A program made the position numbers and the translations under genes. This document shows, piece after piece, positions 45,220 through 56,155 of a stretch of DNA of 64,000 nucleotides. A model generated the notes under the pieces. That model saw only the letters and a list, made by a program, of their open reading frames with translations, was not told where the DNA came from and searched no databases. The stretch is from the NCBI GenBank assembly GCA_002215675.1, contig NGFH01000001.1:186001-250000 (forward strand). Reading direction: 5' to 3'. This stretch comes from Bacteroidetes bacterium 2013_40CM_41_45. Lineage in GTDB: Bacteria; Bacteroidota; Bacteroidia; AKYH767-A; 2013-40CM-41-45. The stretch's first letter is position 1. Each line of letters opens with the position of its first letter.

Positions 45220-46170
45220 ATGAATCGCCTCCGGAATATCTATGATTCAAAGACGCTGACTGCACGTTTACAACAGGAACCATTTCAGCGGATTACACTT
45301 TCATTCTATCGCTATGTAAAAATTGAAACCCCTTTTGCTTTTCGTGATGAGTTGTACGAAGCATTTTCTTCGCTCGGAGTTTTGGGAAGGATTTATGTGG
45401 CCACAGAAGGCATCAATGCACAACTTAGCGTGCCTGAAAATAGTTTTTCCGCATTTTGGAATTACCTGGATAATCATGAGAAGTTTTCCGGAGTTGCTTT
45501 AAAAACTGCCGTTGAGGACAATCGTTTTTCTTTCATCAAGCTTAAAATAAAAGTACGGAATAAAATTCTGGCAGACGGACTGAATGATGACACTTTTGAT
45601 GTAACTAAAACAGGAGCACATCTTTCTGCCAAAGAATTTAATGCCGCAATGGAAAATCGCGAAACCATTGTTGTAGATATGCGAAACAATTACGAAAGTG
45701 AAGTGGGATATTTTAAGGGAGCCATTTTGCCCGATACGGATACATTTAAAGAAACACTGCCGAAAGTTGTAGAGATGTTATCTGGAAAAAAGAATAATAA
45801 AATTCTTTTGTATTGCACAGGTGGAATCCGTTGCGAAAAGGCAAGCGCATACTTGAAGCATGTGGGTTTCACCGATGTAAACCAATTGGGTGGAGGAATC
45901 ATTCAATATACACACCAGGTTCGCGAGCAAAACCTTGAAACAAAGTTTATCGGAAAGAATTTTGTGTTTGATGACCGACTTGGCGAACGAATTACGGATG
46001 ATGTCATTAGCCATTGTTACCATTGCGGCACAAAATCAGATATACATAGAAATTGTGCTAATGTTCAGTGTCATGAACTTTTTATCCAGTGCGAAGATTG
46101 CGCTACGGAGATGCATGGATGCCATTCTGATGAATGTAAAGCGGTTTTCGAGGCAAGTTTGGCTGATTAG
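45220..46170 (+). CDS. trhO: tRNA uridine(34) hydroxylase, rhodanese family
   Basis: 316 residues. The N-terminal domain ends in a rhodanese domain with the catalytic cysteine in LLYCTGGIRCEKASAYL. The C-terminal part (FVFDDRLGERITDDVISHCY and a cluster of cysteines around HRNCANVQCHELF) matches TrhO/YceA, which makes 5-hydroxyuridine at tRNA position 34. Start at ATG 45220. Its rhodanese cysteine and cysteine-rich tail are both intact. Confidence 0.92.
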   Translation: MNRLRNIYDSKTLTARLQQEPFQRITLSFYRYVKIETPFAFRDELYEAFSSLGVLGRIYVATEGINAQLSVPENSFSAFWNYLDNHEKFSGVALKTAVEDNRFSFIKLKIKVRNKILADGLNDDTFDVTKTGAHLSAKEFNAAMENRETIVVDMRNNYESEVGYFKGAILPDTDTFKETLPKVVEMLSGKKNNKILLYCTGGIRCEKASAYLKHVGFTDVNQLGGGIIQYTHQVREQNLETKFIGKNFVFDDRLGERITDDVISHCYHCGTKSDIHRNCANVQCHELFIQCEDCATEMHGCHSDECKAVFEASLAD

Positions 46171-46189
46171 ATTTCGCGCTTTATATTTG
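46158..46189 (+). promoter_or_regulatory. metH promoter
   Basis: TTTG (46158-46161), 20 bases, TATATTTG (46182-46189). It overlaps the end of trhO and places the start site near 46195, just before the SAM riboswitch. Confidence 0.75.
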
Positions 46190-46204
46190 CACTCAGTTCT
46201 TTAA

Positions 46205-46374
46205 ATCACTTATCACGAAAGGTGGAGGGATACGCCCTATGAAACCTTGGCAACCAATCCCGTTAATTCGGGGGAACGGTGCCAAATCGTAATGAGATAA
46301 GTCAGAGAAATATTGAAATTATTAAAATCAAAATATAAATCTCCTCTGACAACCAGGGGAGATTTTTTTTACAC
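46205..46374 (+). promoter_or_regulatory. SAM-I riboswitch with terminator expression platform
   Basis: P1 arms CTTATC (46209-46214) and GATAAG (46296-46301) enclose the S-box core AAGGTGGAGGGATACGCCC, TATGAAACCTTGGCAACC and GGTGCCAAATC. Downstream, AATCTCC and GGAGATT form an intrinsic terminator (46338-46370, T8). GTCAGAG (46301-46307), which begins at the last base of P1, is exactly complementary to CTCTGAC (46344-46350) inside the terminator and can serve as an antiterminator. High SAM should therefore stop transcription before metH. The T tract ends 6 bases before the ATG. Confidence 0.93.
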
Positions 46375-46376
46375 GA

Positions 46377-49300
46377 ATGTCAGACATAAAAAAAATATTG
46401 GAAGAGCGCATCCTCGTCATTGACGGGGCGATGGGGACTATGATTCAGCAGCACAAGTTGAGTGAGGCGGATTATCGCGGCTCGCGTTTTGCCAATTGGG
46501 AACATGACCTGAAAGGCAACAACGATTTGCTGTGCCTTACACAGCCCGATATTATTAAAAACATCCATCTTCAATACCTGGGTGCAGGTGCCGACATTAT
46601 TGAGACTAACACTTTTAACGCCCAAAAAATTTCACTTGCCGATTACCACATGCAGGAGCTGGCGTATGAAATAAATTTTGAAGCAGCGAAAATTGCCCGT
46701 TCGGCTTTAGATGAGTTTAAACAACAGCCCCGTTATGTGGCAGGCGCCCTTGGTCCAACCAATAAAACCCTTTCGCTTTCTCCTGATGTAAATAATCCCG
46801 GCTTTCGCGCGGTGACGTTCGATGAGGTAGTTGAAGCATACAGCGAGCAGGTAAAAGGTTTGATTGATGGTGGAGTAGATTTACTTTTGGTTGAAACCAT
46901 TTTCGATACGCTTAATGCGAAAGCAGCGCTCTTTGCTATTCAGAATATTTTTGAGGAGAGACGAATCGAATTGCCTGTAATGGTTTCAGGAACAATTACT
47001 GATGCCAGTGGAAGAACGCTGAGCGGGCAAACCGTTGAAGCGTTTTTGAATTCGGTCTCTCATGTAAAGTTGCTAAGCATCGGTCTCAATTGTGCATTGG
47101 GAGCGAAAGAGATGAGACCGTACCTCGAGGAGCTGTCTGCAAAAGCCCCATTTTTTATTTCGTGTTATCCAAACGCGGGCTTGCCGAACCAGTTTGGTGA
47201 GTATGATGAAACACCGGAAACCATGTGCCTGCAGATTGATGATTTTCTTGCAAGCGGGTTCATTAATATTGTTGGTGGGTGTTGTGGCACAACGCCGGAG
47301 CATATTAAGCATATTGCAGAACACGCGAGAAAAACTCCTCCAAGAAAAATTCCGAAGACAGAGCCTTATTTGAGATTGAGCGGGCTGGAAGCGGTTACGC
47401 TTCGTCCCGATTCTAATTTTATGAATGCGGGAGAACGCACGAACGTAACGGGTTCACGCAAATTTGCAAAGCTGATTCTTGATGGTAAGTATGATGAAGC
47501 GCTTTCCGTAGCACGCGAGCAAGTGGAAGGAGGCGCCCAGGTGATTGACATTTGTATGGATGAAGGTATGCTTGATGCCGTTGATGCAATGACAAAGTTC
47601 TGCAATTTGATAGCGGGCGAACCGGATATCTCTAAAGTTCCCATCATGGCTGACTCTTCAAAGTTTCATGCCATTGAAGCGGGATTGAAGTGTATCCAGG
47701 GAAAAGGGATTGTGAATTCCATTTCGCTTAAAGAAGGCGAGGAAGTTTTTATTCAGCATGCGAAGACGGTTAAGAAATACGGAGCAAGTGTTATCGTTAT
47801 GGCATTTGATGAACAAGGGCAGGCCGATTCTCTGGAAAGAAGAATTGAAGTTTGCTCACGTGCTTATAAGATTCTCACAGAGAAAGTCGGCTTTCCTCCG
47901 CAGGATATAATTTTTGACCCGAATATTTTTCCTGTCGCAACAGGAATGGAAGAGCATCGCAGAAACGCGCTCAACTATTTTGAGGCAACGAAGTGGATAA
48001 AGAAAAATCTTCCTCTTGCAAAGGTGAGTGGTGGAGTAAGCAACGTTTCGTTTTCATTTCGTGGAAATGATATGGTTCGCGAAGCAATTCATTCAGCATT
48101 TCTGTATCATGGAATAAAAGCAGGCATGGATATGGGTATTGTTAATCCGTCACAGCTACAGGTATATGATGAAATCCCTAAAGAGCTTTTAGAACTTGTT
48201 GAAGATGTTTTGCTTGACAGGCGGGAAGACGCAACAGAAAGATTGGTCACCTACGCGGAAACCATTAAGGGAAAAGGAAAGCAGAGAGATGTAAAGGATG
48301 AAGAGTGGCGCAAGGGAACGCTGCAAGAACGGATTACGCACTCACTGGTAAAAGGAATTACGGATTACATCGAAGAAGATGCAGAAGAAGCGAGAAAAAA
48401 TTCTGCCAAAGCGATCGAAGTGATTGAAGGACCGCTAATGAACGGAATGGGAGTGGTCGGGGATTTATTCGGAAGTGGAAAAATGTTTTTGCCACAAGTG
48501 GTAAAGAGCGCCCGCGTCATGAAGAAAGCTGTGGCACACCTCACTCCTTATATTGAAGCCGAAAAAGTAAAAGGTACAGCTAAAGGGAAAATAGTTCTTG
48601 CTACAGTGAAAGGCGATGTGCACGACATAGGGAAAAATATTGTAGGAGTAGTGCTTGCCTGCAACAATTATGAAATTATCGACCTGGGCGTGATGGTTCC
48701 CTGCGAAAAAATATTGGAGACAGCAAAAAGAGAAAAGGCAGACATTATTGGGTTAAGCGGACTTATCACACCGTCACTCGATGAGATGGTGCACGTAGCC
48801 AAAGAAATGGAACGACAAGAGTTTGATATTCCCTTGCTGATTGGTGGAGCCACGACTTCAAAAGTTCACACGGCGGTGAAGATTGAACCCAATTATAAAT
48901 TCCCGGTTGTGCATGTGAACGATGCATCTCGGAGCGTGCCTGTTGTCGGAAATCTCGTTTCAAAAGCGCTGCAAAAAGATTTTGTGAATTCGGTTCGTGG
49001 TGAATATGAAAGAATACGGGAACAGAATAAAAAAATATCAGGGCAGAATATTTACCTCTCGTTAAAGGAAGCGAGAGAAAATAAATTTTTATTGAACGGA
49101 GCGCCATATGTGCCTGTGAAACCAACTTTCATAGGGAATAAGGCATTCAAAAAATATCTCCTTGAAGAAATTGCAAAGTATATTGATTGGACTCCCTTCT
49201 TCCACAGTTGGGAACTGAAAGGTTCGTATCCGAAAATATTCGAAGACAAAGAAAAAGGAATTGAAGCGAAAAAACTTTTCGATGATGCACAGGCCATGCT

Positions 49301-50009
49301 GAAAAAAGTTTGTGACGGAAAATGGCTGCAGGCGAATGCCGTAATAGGATTTTATCCTGCTAATTCTTTTGGAGATGATATTTATCTTCAAAACCGAAAA
49401 GAAGAAATAGTGCTGCATACTATACGGCAGCAAACTAAAAAACCGGACCAGCATCGCAATATTGCCCTTGCAGATTTTATTTTACCAGTACCCCAAACAG
49501 ATTACATAGGGGCATTTGCAGTTACGACAGGAATCGGCATTGAAAAAAAGTTAACGGAGTTTGAAAAAAATCATGATGACTATTCCGCCATCATGTTGAA
49601 AGCGTTAGCCGACAGGTTAGCTGAGGCATTTGCGGAATTGATGCATGAAAAAGTGCGGAAAGAATTGTGGGGTTTCGCTAAGGATGAACATTTATCGAAC
49701 GAAGAATTAATCAAAGAAAAATACCAGGGCATTCGCCCTGCTCCCGGTTATCCTGCGCAGCCGGACCATACAGAGAAGAAAATTATTTTTGATTTGCTTG
49801 AAGTGGAAAAGAATACCGGAATTACTTTAACAGAAAGCATGGCAATGTACCCGACTGCCGCAGTTAGCGGGTTATATTTTTCACATCCCGACTCGCATTA
49901 TTTTGGCATAGGCAAAATCCAGCGCGACCAGGTAGAAGATTACGCAAAGAGAAAAAATATGAGCGTGGAACAAATGGAGCGGTGGTTAGGAAGCGTGCTG
50001 GCTTACTGA
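46377..50009 (+). CDS. metH: Cobalamin-dependent methionine synthase
   Basis: 1210 residues with all four modules. The homocysteine domain ends in [14 protein letters not shown]; the methyltetrahydrofolate domain contains [20 protein letters not shown] and [15 protein letters not shown]; the cobalamin domain has [13 protein letters not shown] with the lower-ligand histidine; the SAM-dependent reactivation domain carries [20 protein letters not shown]. It methylates homocysteine to methionine. It lies under a SAM-I riboswitch, and its 3' end overlaps the convergent dnaE-like gene by 24 bp. Confidence 0.98.
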   Translation: MSDIKKILEERILVIDGAMGTMIQQHKLSEADYRGSRFANWEHDLKGNNDLLCLTQPDIIKNIHLQYLGAGADIIETNTFNAQKISLADYHMQELAYEINFEAAKIARSALDEFKQQPRYVAGALGPTNKTLSLSPDVNNPGFRAVTFDEVVEAYSEQVKGLIDGGVDLLLVETIFDTLNAKAALFAIQNIFEERRIELPVMVSGTITDASGRTLSGQTVEAFLNSVSHVKLLSIGLNCALGAKEMRPYLEELSAKAPFFISCYPNAGLPNQFGEYDETPETMCLQIDDFLASGFINIVGGCCGTTPEHIKHIAEHARKTPPRKIPKTEPYLRLSGLEAVTLRPDSNFMNAGERTNVTGSRKFAKLILDGKYDEALSVAREQVEGGAQVIDICMDEGMLDAVDAMTKFCNLIAGEPDISKVPIMADSSKFHAIEAGLKCIQGKGIVNSISLKEGEEVFIQHAKTVKKYGASVIVMAFDEQGQADSLERRIEVCSRAYKILTEKVGFPPQDIIFDPNIFPVATGMEEHRRNALNYFEATKWIKKNLPLAKVSGGVSNVSFSFRGNDMVREAIHSAFLYHGIKAGMDMGIVNPSQLQVYDEIPKELLELVEDVLLDRREDATERLVTYAETIKGKGKQRDVKDEEWRKGTLQERITHSLVKGITDYIEEDAEEARKNSAKAIEVIEGPLMNGMGVVGDLFGSGKMFLPQVVKSARVMKKAVAHLTPYIEAEKVKGTAKGKIVLATVKGDVHDIGKNIVGVVLACNNYEIIDLGVMVPCEKILETAKREKADIIGLSGLITPSLDEMVHVAKEMERQEFDIPLLIGGATTSKVHTAVKIEPNYKFPVVHVNDASRSVPVVGNLVSKALQKDFVNSVRGEYERIREQNKKISGQNIYLSLKEARENKFLLNGAPYVPVKPTFIGNKAFKKYLLEEIAKYIDWTPFFHSWELKGSYPKIFEDKEKGIEAKKLFDDAQAMLKKVCDGKWLQANAVIGFYPANSFGDDIYLQNRKEEIVLHTIRQQTKKPDQHRNIALADFILPVPQTDYIGAFAVTTGIGIEKKLTEFEKNHDDYSAIMLKALADRLAEAFAELMHEKVRKELWGFAKDEHLSNEELIKEKYQGIRPAPGYPAQPDHTEKKIIFDLLEVEKNTGITLTESMAMYPTAAVSGLYFSHPDSHYFGIGKIQRDQVEDYAKRKNMSVEQMERWLGSVLAY

Positions 50010-52997
50010 CAAATCCTTTTCAGAAATATCATTTCTCGTTCTGAAGTCAAGGCGCTTCATTTCAATTACGTCAAGGCTGTAAAATCCAAACTCTTCCACA
50101 ACTTTTCCGGTGATGAGGTAACAACCTTTCCCCATGAAAGGAAATTTCTTCAGCACATCGGGAAAATGTGTAGTGTCAATCCACTTTCCCTCTTTATCAA
50201 GAAAAGTTCCGAAGCACATTTCTTCACCACGCCTTGTACGGGTTCTTTTCCGGGTAACAGAATAACCGATAATAGAAACCGTTTTTCCAAGATGGCTTTT
50301 TAATTGAGCCACTTCAGGCACGTGCTCCCCTTCTCCTTTGGAGAGGGGGCCGGCGGGGAACGAGGCGATTAATTCAAATGGAGAGCACAGAGAAAACCCA
50401 AGGATTTCAATTTCATCCCATGCATCATCCAGCCACGTGTGATGCAGTTGCGGCAGGTTGAAATCTTTTCTGCCTGTCTCGAATAATTCCTTTTCCTTCT
50501 TCGTTTTTTTCTCTGCTCCAATTATAGAATGCACATCCCAAAGCAATTGCTTCTTCGCTCTTCCTGTAAATTGAAATGCACCAATGCGGATGAGAATCCG
50601 CAGCTGCTCAACAGAAATAGAAACACGTTTCATAAAATCTTCGAGTGAAATGAATTCGCCATTTTCTGTTCGTTCCGTCAAAATATTTTCAATGACTTGT
50701 TTTTCAAGCTCTGCAATCAAATTAAACCCGAGATAAATATTATCACCTGAAATAGCCGCCAGGTATTTGCTCTTATTAATTTCAGGAGCGTGAATTTTTC
50801 CTCCGCACATGCGCGCTTCGTGAACATAAAACTCCGGTGCATAAAATCCTCCACCATTATTCAGCACTGCAACCATATATTCAAGAGGATAATATGTTTT
50901 CAGGTACATGCATTGGTAACTCTCCACTGCATACGAAGCGCTGTGCCCTTTGCTGAATGCGTATCCTGCAAAGCTTTCAATCTGCCGCCATACTTCTTTC
51001 GTTACTTTATCATCATATCCTTTTTCCCGGCAATTGTCAAAAAACTTTTTTTCCACCTTCTGAAATTCAGCGCGGGCGCGGTATTTACCGCTCATGCCTC
51101 TTCGCAGCATATCGGCTTCTCCAAAAGTTAATCCTGCAAAGTAGTAGGCAACTTTAATTACATCTTCCTGGTACACCATCACGCCAAATGTGTCATGGAG
51201 AATTTCATAAACCGCTTTGGGGGTTTCATAAGATGGCGGCCTTCCTTTGAAACGAAGAATATATTCGCGCATCATTCCCGATGATGCCACCCCCGGACGA
51301 ATGATAGAACTGGCAGCAACTAAATCCAGGTATGTTTTTGCCTCCAGCTTGGTAAGCAGCATGCGCATGGCAGGGCTCTCGACATAGAAGCAACCCATCA
51401 GGTTAGCAGTTTCTAAATTTTTTCTCACCAGACCATCTGCCTTGAATTTTTCCGCAGCATGGATATCAATTTCATCTCCCGTGTTGTGTTTAATAATTTC
51501 AACGGCATCTCTTACTTTTCCCAGGCCGCGCTGGGCGAGAATATCAAACTTGTACAAACCCACATCTTCCGCCTCAAGCATGCTGAATTGTGTGAGTGGA
51601 AAATTTTTTGGTGGAAGAGCAGTCGCTGTATAATTATGGATGGATTCCTCGGAAATTAAAATGCCTCCCGCATGAATACTCAGATGGCTTGGAAAAGAAT
51701 AAAGCAAACTTCCATATGAATAAATAAGCTTTGCAATATGGTCGGGAGTTTCGCTGTTTTTGCGGTTATCAAGTAAACTATCAATCTCCGCTTTGGGTAG
51801 GCCAAAAACTTTTCCAAGCTCGCGCGTAACGGCATTGTCTTTCATTTCACTGTAAGTTGCCAGCAGCGCAACGCGGTCTTTGTATTTTTTTCCATAAGGC
51901 GAACGGTAAAAAATATAGTCAATCACATCATCGCGTTCGTCAGAAGAAAAATCAATATCAAAGTCGGGAGGATTGGTGCGCGAAGGATTGATAAACCGCT
52001 CAAAATATAAATCCAAATCAATGGGGTCTACGTCTGTTATTCTAAGCAGGTAGGCAACAATGGAATTAGCTCCGCTTCCACGTCCCACATAAAAATAATT
52101 TTGGCTTTGAGCATAACGGACAATATCATGGTTGATGAGAAAGTAAGAAGTGAATCCCTGCGAAGTGATTACATCAATTTCTTTTTTGAACCGTTCAGAA
52201 ATTTTTTCATTCCGTTGCGGGTAACGATAGGAGAAGTTGTTTTCGCAAACTTGCAAAAGCAAATCATGGTCATCTTTTGCATTACCCGTAAAATATTTCA
52301 GATTCTTATTCTTTTGAAATTGGAAATCAATATGACATTGCTCCAGCAGGTTTTTTGTATTGTAAATTAGCTGAGGGTAATTCCGATAAATATGCAGCAT
52401 CTCTTTTTCCGAAAACATGATTTCATCAGGCTGTGCCTGCTCGGTAAGAGGAAGCTTGCTGAGCAACGTGTTGTTATCAATTGCCCGGAGAAGGCGGTGT
52501 GCATTAAAATCGATTTTGTTTCTGAATGTTACGGCAGAAAGCATAACTAACTTGTGCGGATGATTTTTCCATTCAGAAAGATTCAATCGTAATAAATCTA
52601 ATGGTTTGATGCCGATATATTCATTCTCATTCAGCTTAACATAAGCAGGTGAAAAAGGATAAATTACAAATGCATTTTCAAAAGCAGGTGAACGAGCAGG
52701 AATGAGTTCACCGGAATGCAGGTGATGCGAAAGAAATGCATTTAACTCACGGAACCCGTCCCTGTTTTTTGCAATGCCAATAAATTTTTGTTCAACTCCG
52801 TTTCTAAAGTCGATTCCTGCCACAGGTTTTATATTCGCCTTGAAAGCAAGCCGGAAAAAATCAAGAATACCGGAAGTGTTGTTAATATCTGTAAGCGCCA
52901 GGCACGAAATTTCTTTTTGCTGCGCCTCTGCAAGCAATTGTGCCAGGCTCATAGTCCCGTATTTGAAACTGAAATATGAATGGCAGTTGATGTACAT
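49986..52997 (-). CDS. dnaE: DNA polymerase III alpha-type subunit, ImuC/DnaE2-like paralogue
   Basis: 1003 residues, shorter than a main replicative DnaE. The PHP domain is degenerate: NCHSYFSF instead of HxHSxxS and LTDINNTSG instead of LTDHGN. The polymerase site [17 protein letters not shown] and the [20 protein letters not shown] region are intact. A helix-hairpin-helix region and an OB fold ([20 protein letters not shown]) follow. This set suggests a translesion type of polymerase, though no imuA or imuB gene is near. [14 protein letters not shown] near residue 890 is encoded by a palindromic repeat (50322-50367). Confidence 0.88.
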   Translation of the reverse strand: MYINCHSYFSFKYGTMSLAQLLAEAQQKEISCLALTDINNTSGILDFFRLAFKANIKPVAGIDFRNGVEQKFIGIAKNRDGFRELNAFLSHHLHSGELIPARSPAFENAFVIYPFSPAYVKLNENEYIGIKPLDLLRLNLSEWKNHPHKLVMLSAVTFRNKIDFNAHRLLRAIDNNTLLSKLPLTEQAQPDEIMFSEKEMLHIYRNYPQLIYNTKNLLEQCHIDFQFQKNKNLKYFTGNAKDDHDLLLQVCENNFSYRYPQRNEKISERFKKEIDVITSQGFTSYFLINHDIVRYAQSQNYFYVGRGSGANSIVAYLLRITDVDPIDLDLYFERFINPSRTNPPDFDIDFSSDERDDVIDYIFYRSPYGKKYKDRVALLATYSEMKDNAVTRELGKVFGLPKAEIDSLLDNRKNSETPDHIAKLIYSYGSLLYSFPSHLSIHAGGILISEESIHNYTATALPPKNFPLTQFSMLEAEDVGLYKFDILAQRGLGKVRDAVEIIKHNTGDEIDIHAAEKFKADGLVRKNLETANLMGCFYVESPAMRMLLTKLEAKTYLDLVAASSIIRPGVASSGMMREYILRFKGRPPSYETPKAVYEILHDTFGVMVYQEDVIKVAYYFAGLTFGEADMLRRGMSGKYRARAEFQKVEKKFFDNCREKGYDDKVTKEVWRQIESFAGYAFSKGHSASYAVESYQCMYLKTYYPLEYMVAVLNNGGGFYAPEFYVHEARMCGGKIHAPEINKSKYLAAISGDNIYLGFNLIAELEKQVIENILTERTENGEFISLEDFMKRVSISVEQLRILIRIGAFQFTGRAKKQLLWDVHSIIGAEKKTKKEKELFETGRKDFNLPQLHHTWLDDAWDEIEILGFSLCSPFELIASFPAGPLSKGEGEHVPEVAQLKSHLGKTVSIIGYSVTRKRTRTRRGEEMCFGTFLDKEGKWIDTTHFPDVLKKFPFMGKGCYLITGKVVEEFGFYSLDVIEMKRLDFRTRNDISEKDLSVSQHAS
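50322..50367. repeat. Palindromic element inserted in the dnaE-like gene
   Basis: CCCCTTCTCCTTTGGAGAGGGG hairpin with tail GGCCGGCGGGGAACGAGGCG (written in two adjoining parts). Read on the gene strand it aligns to the miaB copy from CGCCTC through CCCCCTCTCCAAA to the CACG end, but it is translated in a different frame. It falls between the catalytic part and the OB fold. Confidence 0.8.
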
Positions 52998-53090
52998 GTA
53001 TCGCTCTTTGCCCTACAAACTTAATCAGAAAAGCAGTGATTTTAATGTAGACAAAGGCATATTGATAATTAAATATGTCATCGCTCGTTT

Positions 53091-53098
53091 TACCTTTG
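53091..53098 (+). promoter_or_regulatory. -7 promoter element of the PBP1A gene
   Basis: TACCTTTG, 24 bases before the ATG at 53123. Confidence 0.45.
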
Positions 53099-53122
53099 AC
53101 AAGGTTCTATTTTTGAGGCGTA

Positions 53123-55342
53123 ATGAATAAAGCAACGAATAAAAAGACAAAAAAATACCTGCTCATCTTTTGGGCTTTGGTATTGCTGCCGATAGTTTCT
53201 TTCGTCATGTTTATTGCGGCCATTTCGGCAGGATGGTTTGGTGCACTGCCCTCATTTGAAGAATTGGAAAACCCCAAAAGCAATCTCGCATCCGAAATTA
53301 TTACCAGTGACCAGGAGGTGTTGGGTAAATATTATATCGAAAACCGTTCTAATGTCCGCTACGAAAATCTTTCGCCTCACCTTATTAACGCGCTGAAAGC
53401 AACAGAAGACATACGCTTTGAAGAGCATTCGGGCGTTGACCTGAGAGGATTATTCAGGGTGATTTTTAAAACCATTTTTCTGCGCCAGGAAAGTTCGGGT
53501 GGGGGAAGCACCATTACGCAGCAGCTTGCAAAAAATTTATTTCCCCGTGAAAAAATTTCGGGTACGGGAATAGTCATAAGGAAAATAAAAGAATGGATTA
53601 TTGCCGTTCGGCTGGAGCGAAACTATACAAAGGAAGAAATTCTTGCCATGTATCTTAACACGGTTGAGTTCGGCAGCAATGCTTTTGGAATTAAATCTGC
53701 AGCAAGAACTTTTTTTAATACCTCCCCGGCCGAACTTTCGCTCCAGGACGCTGCTGTACTGATAGGATTGCTCAAGGCGCCAACGCATTTCAGCCCCGTG
53801 AGCAACCCCGATAATTCTATTGACAGGCGCAATGTGGTTTTATTTCAAATGAAAAAGTATAACTATTTAACTCAGCAGGAATTCGATTCGCTGAAAGCGC
53901 TTCCTGTAGAATTGGATTACCAGGTGGAAGACCACAATTACGGAATGGCAACTCATTTCAGAGAAGTGCTTCGCGGAGAATTATTAAAGTGGTGTAAGGA
54001 GCATACCAAGGCAGACGGCACTCCTTATAATCTTTATAGTGACGGGCTGAAAATATATACCACTATTAATTCACATATGCAGCGGTATGCCGAGGAAGCA
54101 ATGCGCGAACACCTTACCGAGCTGCAGAAATTATTCAACGTGCACTGGAAAGGCCGCGACCCATGGGAACTTCATAAGGAAATACTTACCGATGCTATGA
54201 AGCGGTCTGACCGGTACATTGCTCTGAAAGAGGCAAAGGCGAGCGAGAAGGAAATAAAAAAACAATTCAATAAAAAGGTACGGATGAAATTGTTTTCGTG
54301 GAAGGGAGATGTAGATACGCTAATGACGCCGATGGACTCTATTAAATACTACAAAAAAATTCTGCAGTCGGGATTTATGTCTATGGAACCGCACACCGGC
54401 TTTGTTCGCGCCTGGGTTGGCGGATTAGATTACCGCTACTTTAAATACGACCACGTGAAAATGGGCACGCGGCAGGTTGGTTCCACCTTTAAACCATTTT
54501 TATACACCGTGGCCATGCAGGAAGGATATTCACCGTGTTACAAAGTTCCCAACGTGCGTGTTACGATTCCGCTGCCGCCTCCACAGGAGCCATGGTCACC
54601 TGAAAATGCAGATGGAAAATATGGAGGTATGCTCACTCTTAAATATGCACTGGCGGAATCCGTCAACTGTGTTTCGGCTTTTTTGATGAAGCAGTTTGGC
54701 CCGCAGGCCATGATAGATGTTGCGCGGAAAATGGGAATCACCACACCTATTGATGCAGTGCCTTCCATCTGTCTTGGAACTGCCGATGTTTCGCTTTATG
54801 AAATGGTAGGTGCGTATTGCACCTTTGCGAACAAAGGCGTTTGGACTGAACCAACCTATGTTACACGCATAGAAGATAAGTTTGGAAATATTCTCCAGGA
54901 ATTTGTTCCCCGAAAAGTAGAAGCCATCAGTGAGGAGACAGCATATCTTATGCTTAACGTAATGGAAGGAGCTTCGCTTTACGGCACCAGTGTCCGCCTT
55001 CGATTCAAATATAATTTCACCAATCCTATCGCTGCCAAAACAGGAACCACGCAAAATCAAAGTGACGGATGGTTTATGGGGTTGACACCTGAACTTGTTT
55101 CAGGTGTATGGACGGGCTGTGAAGACCGCAGTGTTCATTTTCGTACTCTCGAACTCGGACAGGGCGCAAACACCGCACTCCCCGAATGGGCGTTGTTTAT
55201 GCAAAAAGTTTATGCTGATACAACGCTGCATTATTCAAAGGGAGGTTTTGAGCGCCCCTTGGAACCATTGCACGTAGAAATTGACTGCGCCAAATATGAC
55301 CAGCAGGATAAGCGGAAAAATGATAACAAAATCGATTTTTAG
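53123..55342 (+). CDS. mrcA: Class A penicillin-binding protein (PBP1A-like)
   Basis: 739 residues. One N-terminal membrane anchor, then a GT51 glycosyltransferase domain (ATEDIRFEEHSGVDLRGLF, GGGSTITQQLAKNLF) and a transpeptidase domain with SxxK in RQVGSTFKPFLYT, SxN as ESVNCVS and KTG as AAKTGTTQNQSDGW. It polymerises and cross-links peptidoglycan in the periplasm. There is no sign of truncation. Confidence 0.95.
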   Translation: MNKATNKKTKKYLLIFWALVLLPIVSFVMFIAAISAGWFGALPSFEELENPKSNLASEIITSDQEVLGKYYIENRSNVRYENLSPHLINALKATEDIRFEEHSGVDLRGLFRVIFKTIFLRQESSGGGSTITQQLAKNLFPREKISGTGIVIRKIKEWIIAVRLERNYTKEEILAMYLNTVEFGSNAFGIKSAARTFFNTSPAELSLQDAAVLIGLLKAPTHFSPVSNPDNSIDRRNVVLFQMKKYNYLTQQEFDSLKALPVELDYQVEDHNYGMATHFREVLRGELLKWCKEHTKADGTPYNLYSDGLKIYTTINSHMQRYAEEAMREHLTELQKLFNVHWKGRDPWELHKEILTDAMKRSDRYIALKEAKASEKEIKKQFNKKVRMKLFSWKGDVDTLMTPMDSIKYYKKILQSGFMSMEPHTGFVRAWVGGLDYRYFKYDHVKMGTRQVGSTFKPFLYTVAMQEGYSPCYKVPNVRVTIPLPPPQEPWSPENADGKYGGMLTLKYALAESVNCVSAFLMKQFGPQAMIDVARKMGITTPIDAVPSICLGTADVSLYEMVGAYCTFANKGVWTEPTYVTRIEDKFGNILQEFVPRKVEAISEETAYLMLNVMEGASLYGTSVRLRFKYNFTNPIAAKTGTTQNQSDGWFMGLTPELVSGVWTGCEDRSVHFRTLELGQGANTALPEWALFMQKVYADTTLHYSKGGFERPLEPLHVEIDCAKYDQQDKRKNDNKIDF

Positions 55343-55400
55343 TTTTGTTAATCAGGTTAATTGAGTTAATTAAGTCAATTAAGCATTTAACTCAGTTAAC
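55343..55400. repeat. GTTAATTGA-type degenerate tandem repeat
   Basis: Units such as GTTAATCAG, GTTAATTGA, GTTAATTAA and GTCAATTAA run in series, followed by an inverted copy ending ACTCAGTTAACTTTT. It closely resembles the spacer at 23439-23515. Confidence 0.7.
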
Positions 55401-55442
55401 TTTTTTGTATGATTGTATCCAAAATTTTGCTTCAACTGATTT

Positions 55443-56141
55443 ATGAATAAAGTTGTTCCCAATGCTGACGAGGCGGTAAAAGATATTAAGGACGGGATGA
55501 CATTAATGCTTGGCGGTTTTGGGTTATGCGGCATTCCGGAAAACTGCATTGCGGCTCTCGTAAAAAGAGGTGTGAAAGGATTAACCTGCATTTCTAACAA
55601 TGCAGGGGTAGATGATTTTGGACTGGGATTGCTCCTTCAGAAAAAACAAATCAAGAAAATGATTTCATCCTATGTCGGGGAGAACGCAGAGTTCGAGCGG
55701 CAGATGCTGAGCGGAGAGCTTGAAGTGGAATTAATTCCGCAGGGCACTCTTGCCACCCGATGTCTTGCTTCGGGTTACGGAATGCCGGCCATTTACACAC
55801 CCGCTGGAGTAGGGACAGAAGTTGCAGAAGGGAAAGAGGTGAGAAACTTTAAAGGAAAAGATTATTTACTTGAATTTGCATTTGAATCAGACTTTGCAAT
55901 AGTAAAGGCGTGGAAAGGAGATACCCAAGGCAATCTTGTGTTTCATGAAACGGCACGCAACTTTAATCCATTGATGGCGATGGCAGGAAAAATTACAATA
56001 GCCGAAGTGGAGCAGCTTCTTCCCGCCGGGCACCTTCACCCAGACCATGTTCATACTCCGGGAATTTTTGTGCATCGAATTTTTGAAGGTGTCAATTACG
56101 AGAAGCGCATTGAACAAAGAACAGTGAGAAAACGTAATTAG
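55443..56141 (+). CDS. scoA: 3-oxoacid CoA-transferase subunit A
   Basis: 232 residues. [19 protein letters not shown] and [20 protein letters not shown] are signature segments of family I CoA-transferase subunit A, followed by [12 protein letters not shown]-type [17 protein letters not shown] near the end. With subunit B it moves CoA from succinyl-CoA to acetoacetate or similar acids. The gap to subunit B is 14 bp, so they form an operon. Confidence 0.93.
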   Translation: MNKVVPNADEAVKDIKDGMTLMLGGFGLCGIPENCIAALVKRGVKGLTCISNNAGVDDFGLGLLLQKKQIKKMISSYVGENAEFERQMLSGELEVELIPQGTLATRCLASGYGMPAIYTPAGVGTEVAEGKEVRNFKGKDYLLEFAFESDFAIVKAWKGDTQGNLVFHETARNFNPLMAMAGKITIAEVEQLLPAGHLHPDHVHTPGIFVHRIFEGVNYEKRIEQRTVRKRN

Positions 56142-56155
56142 CTAATCAACCAATC

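Noticed and set aside
46139-46169. Zinc-ribbon fusion in TrhO
   Set aside because: The C-terminal cysteines are usual for the TrhO/YceA family.
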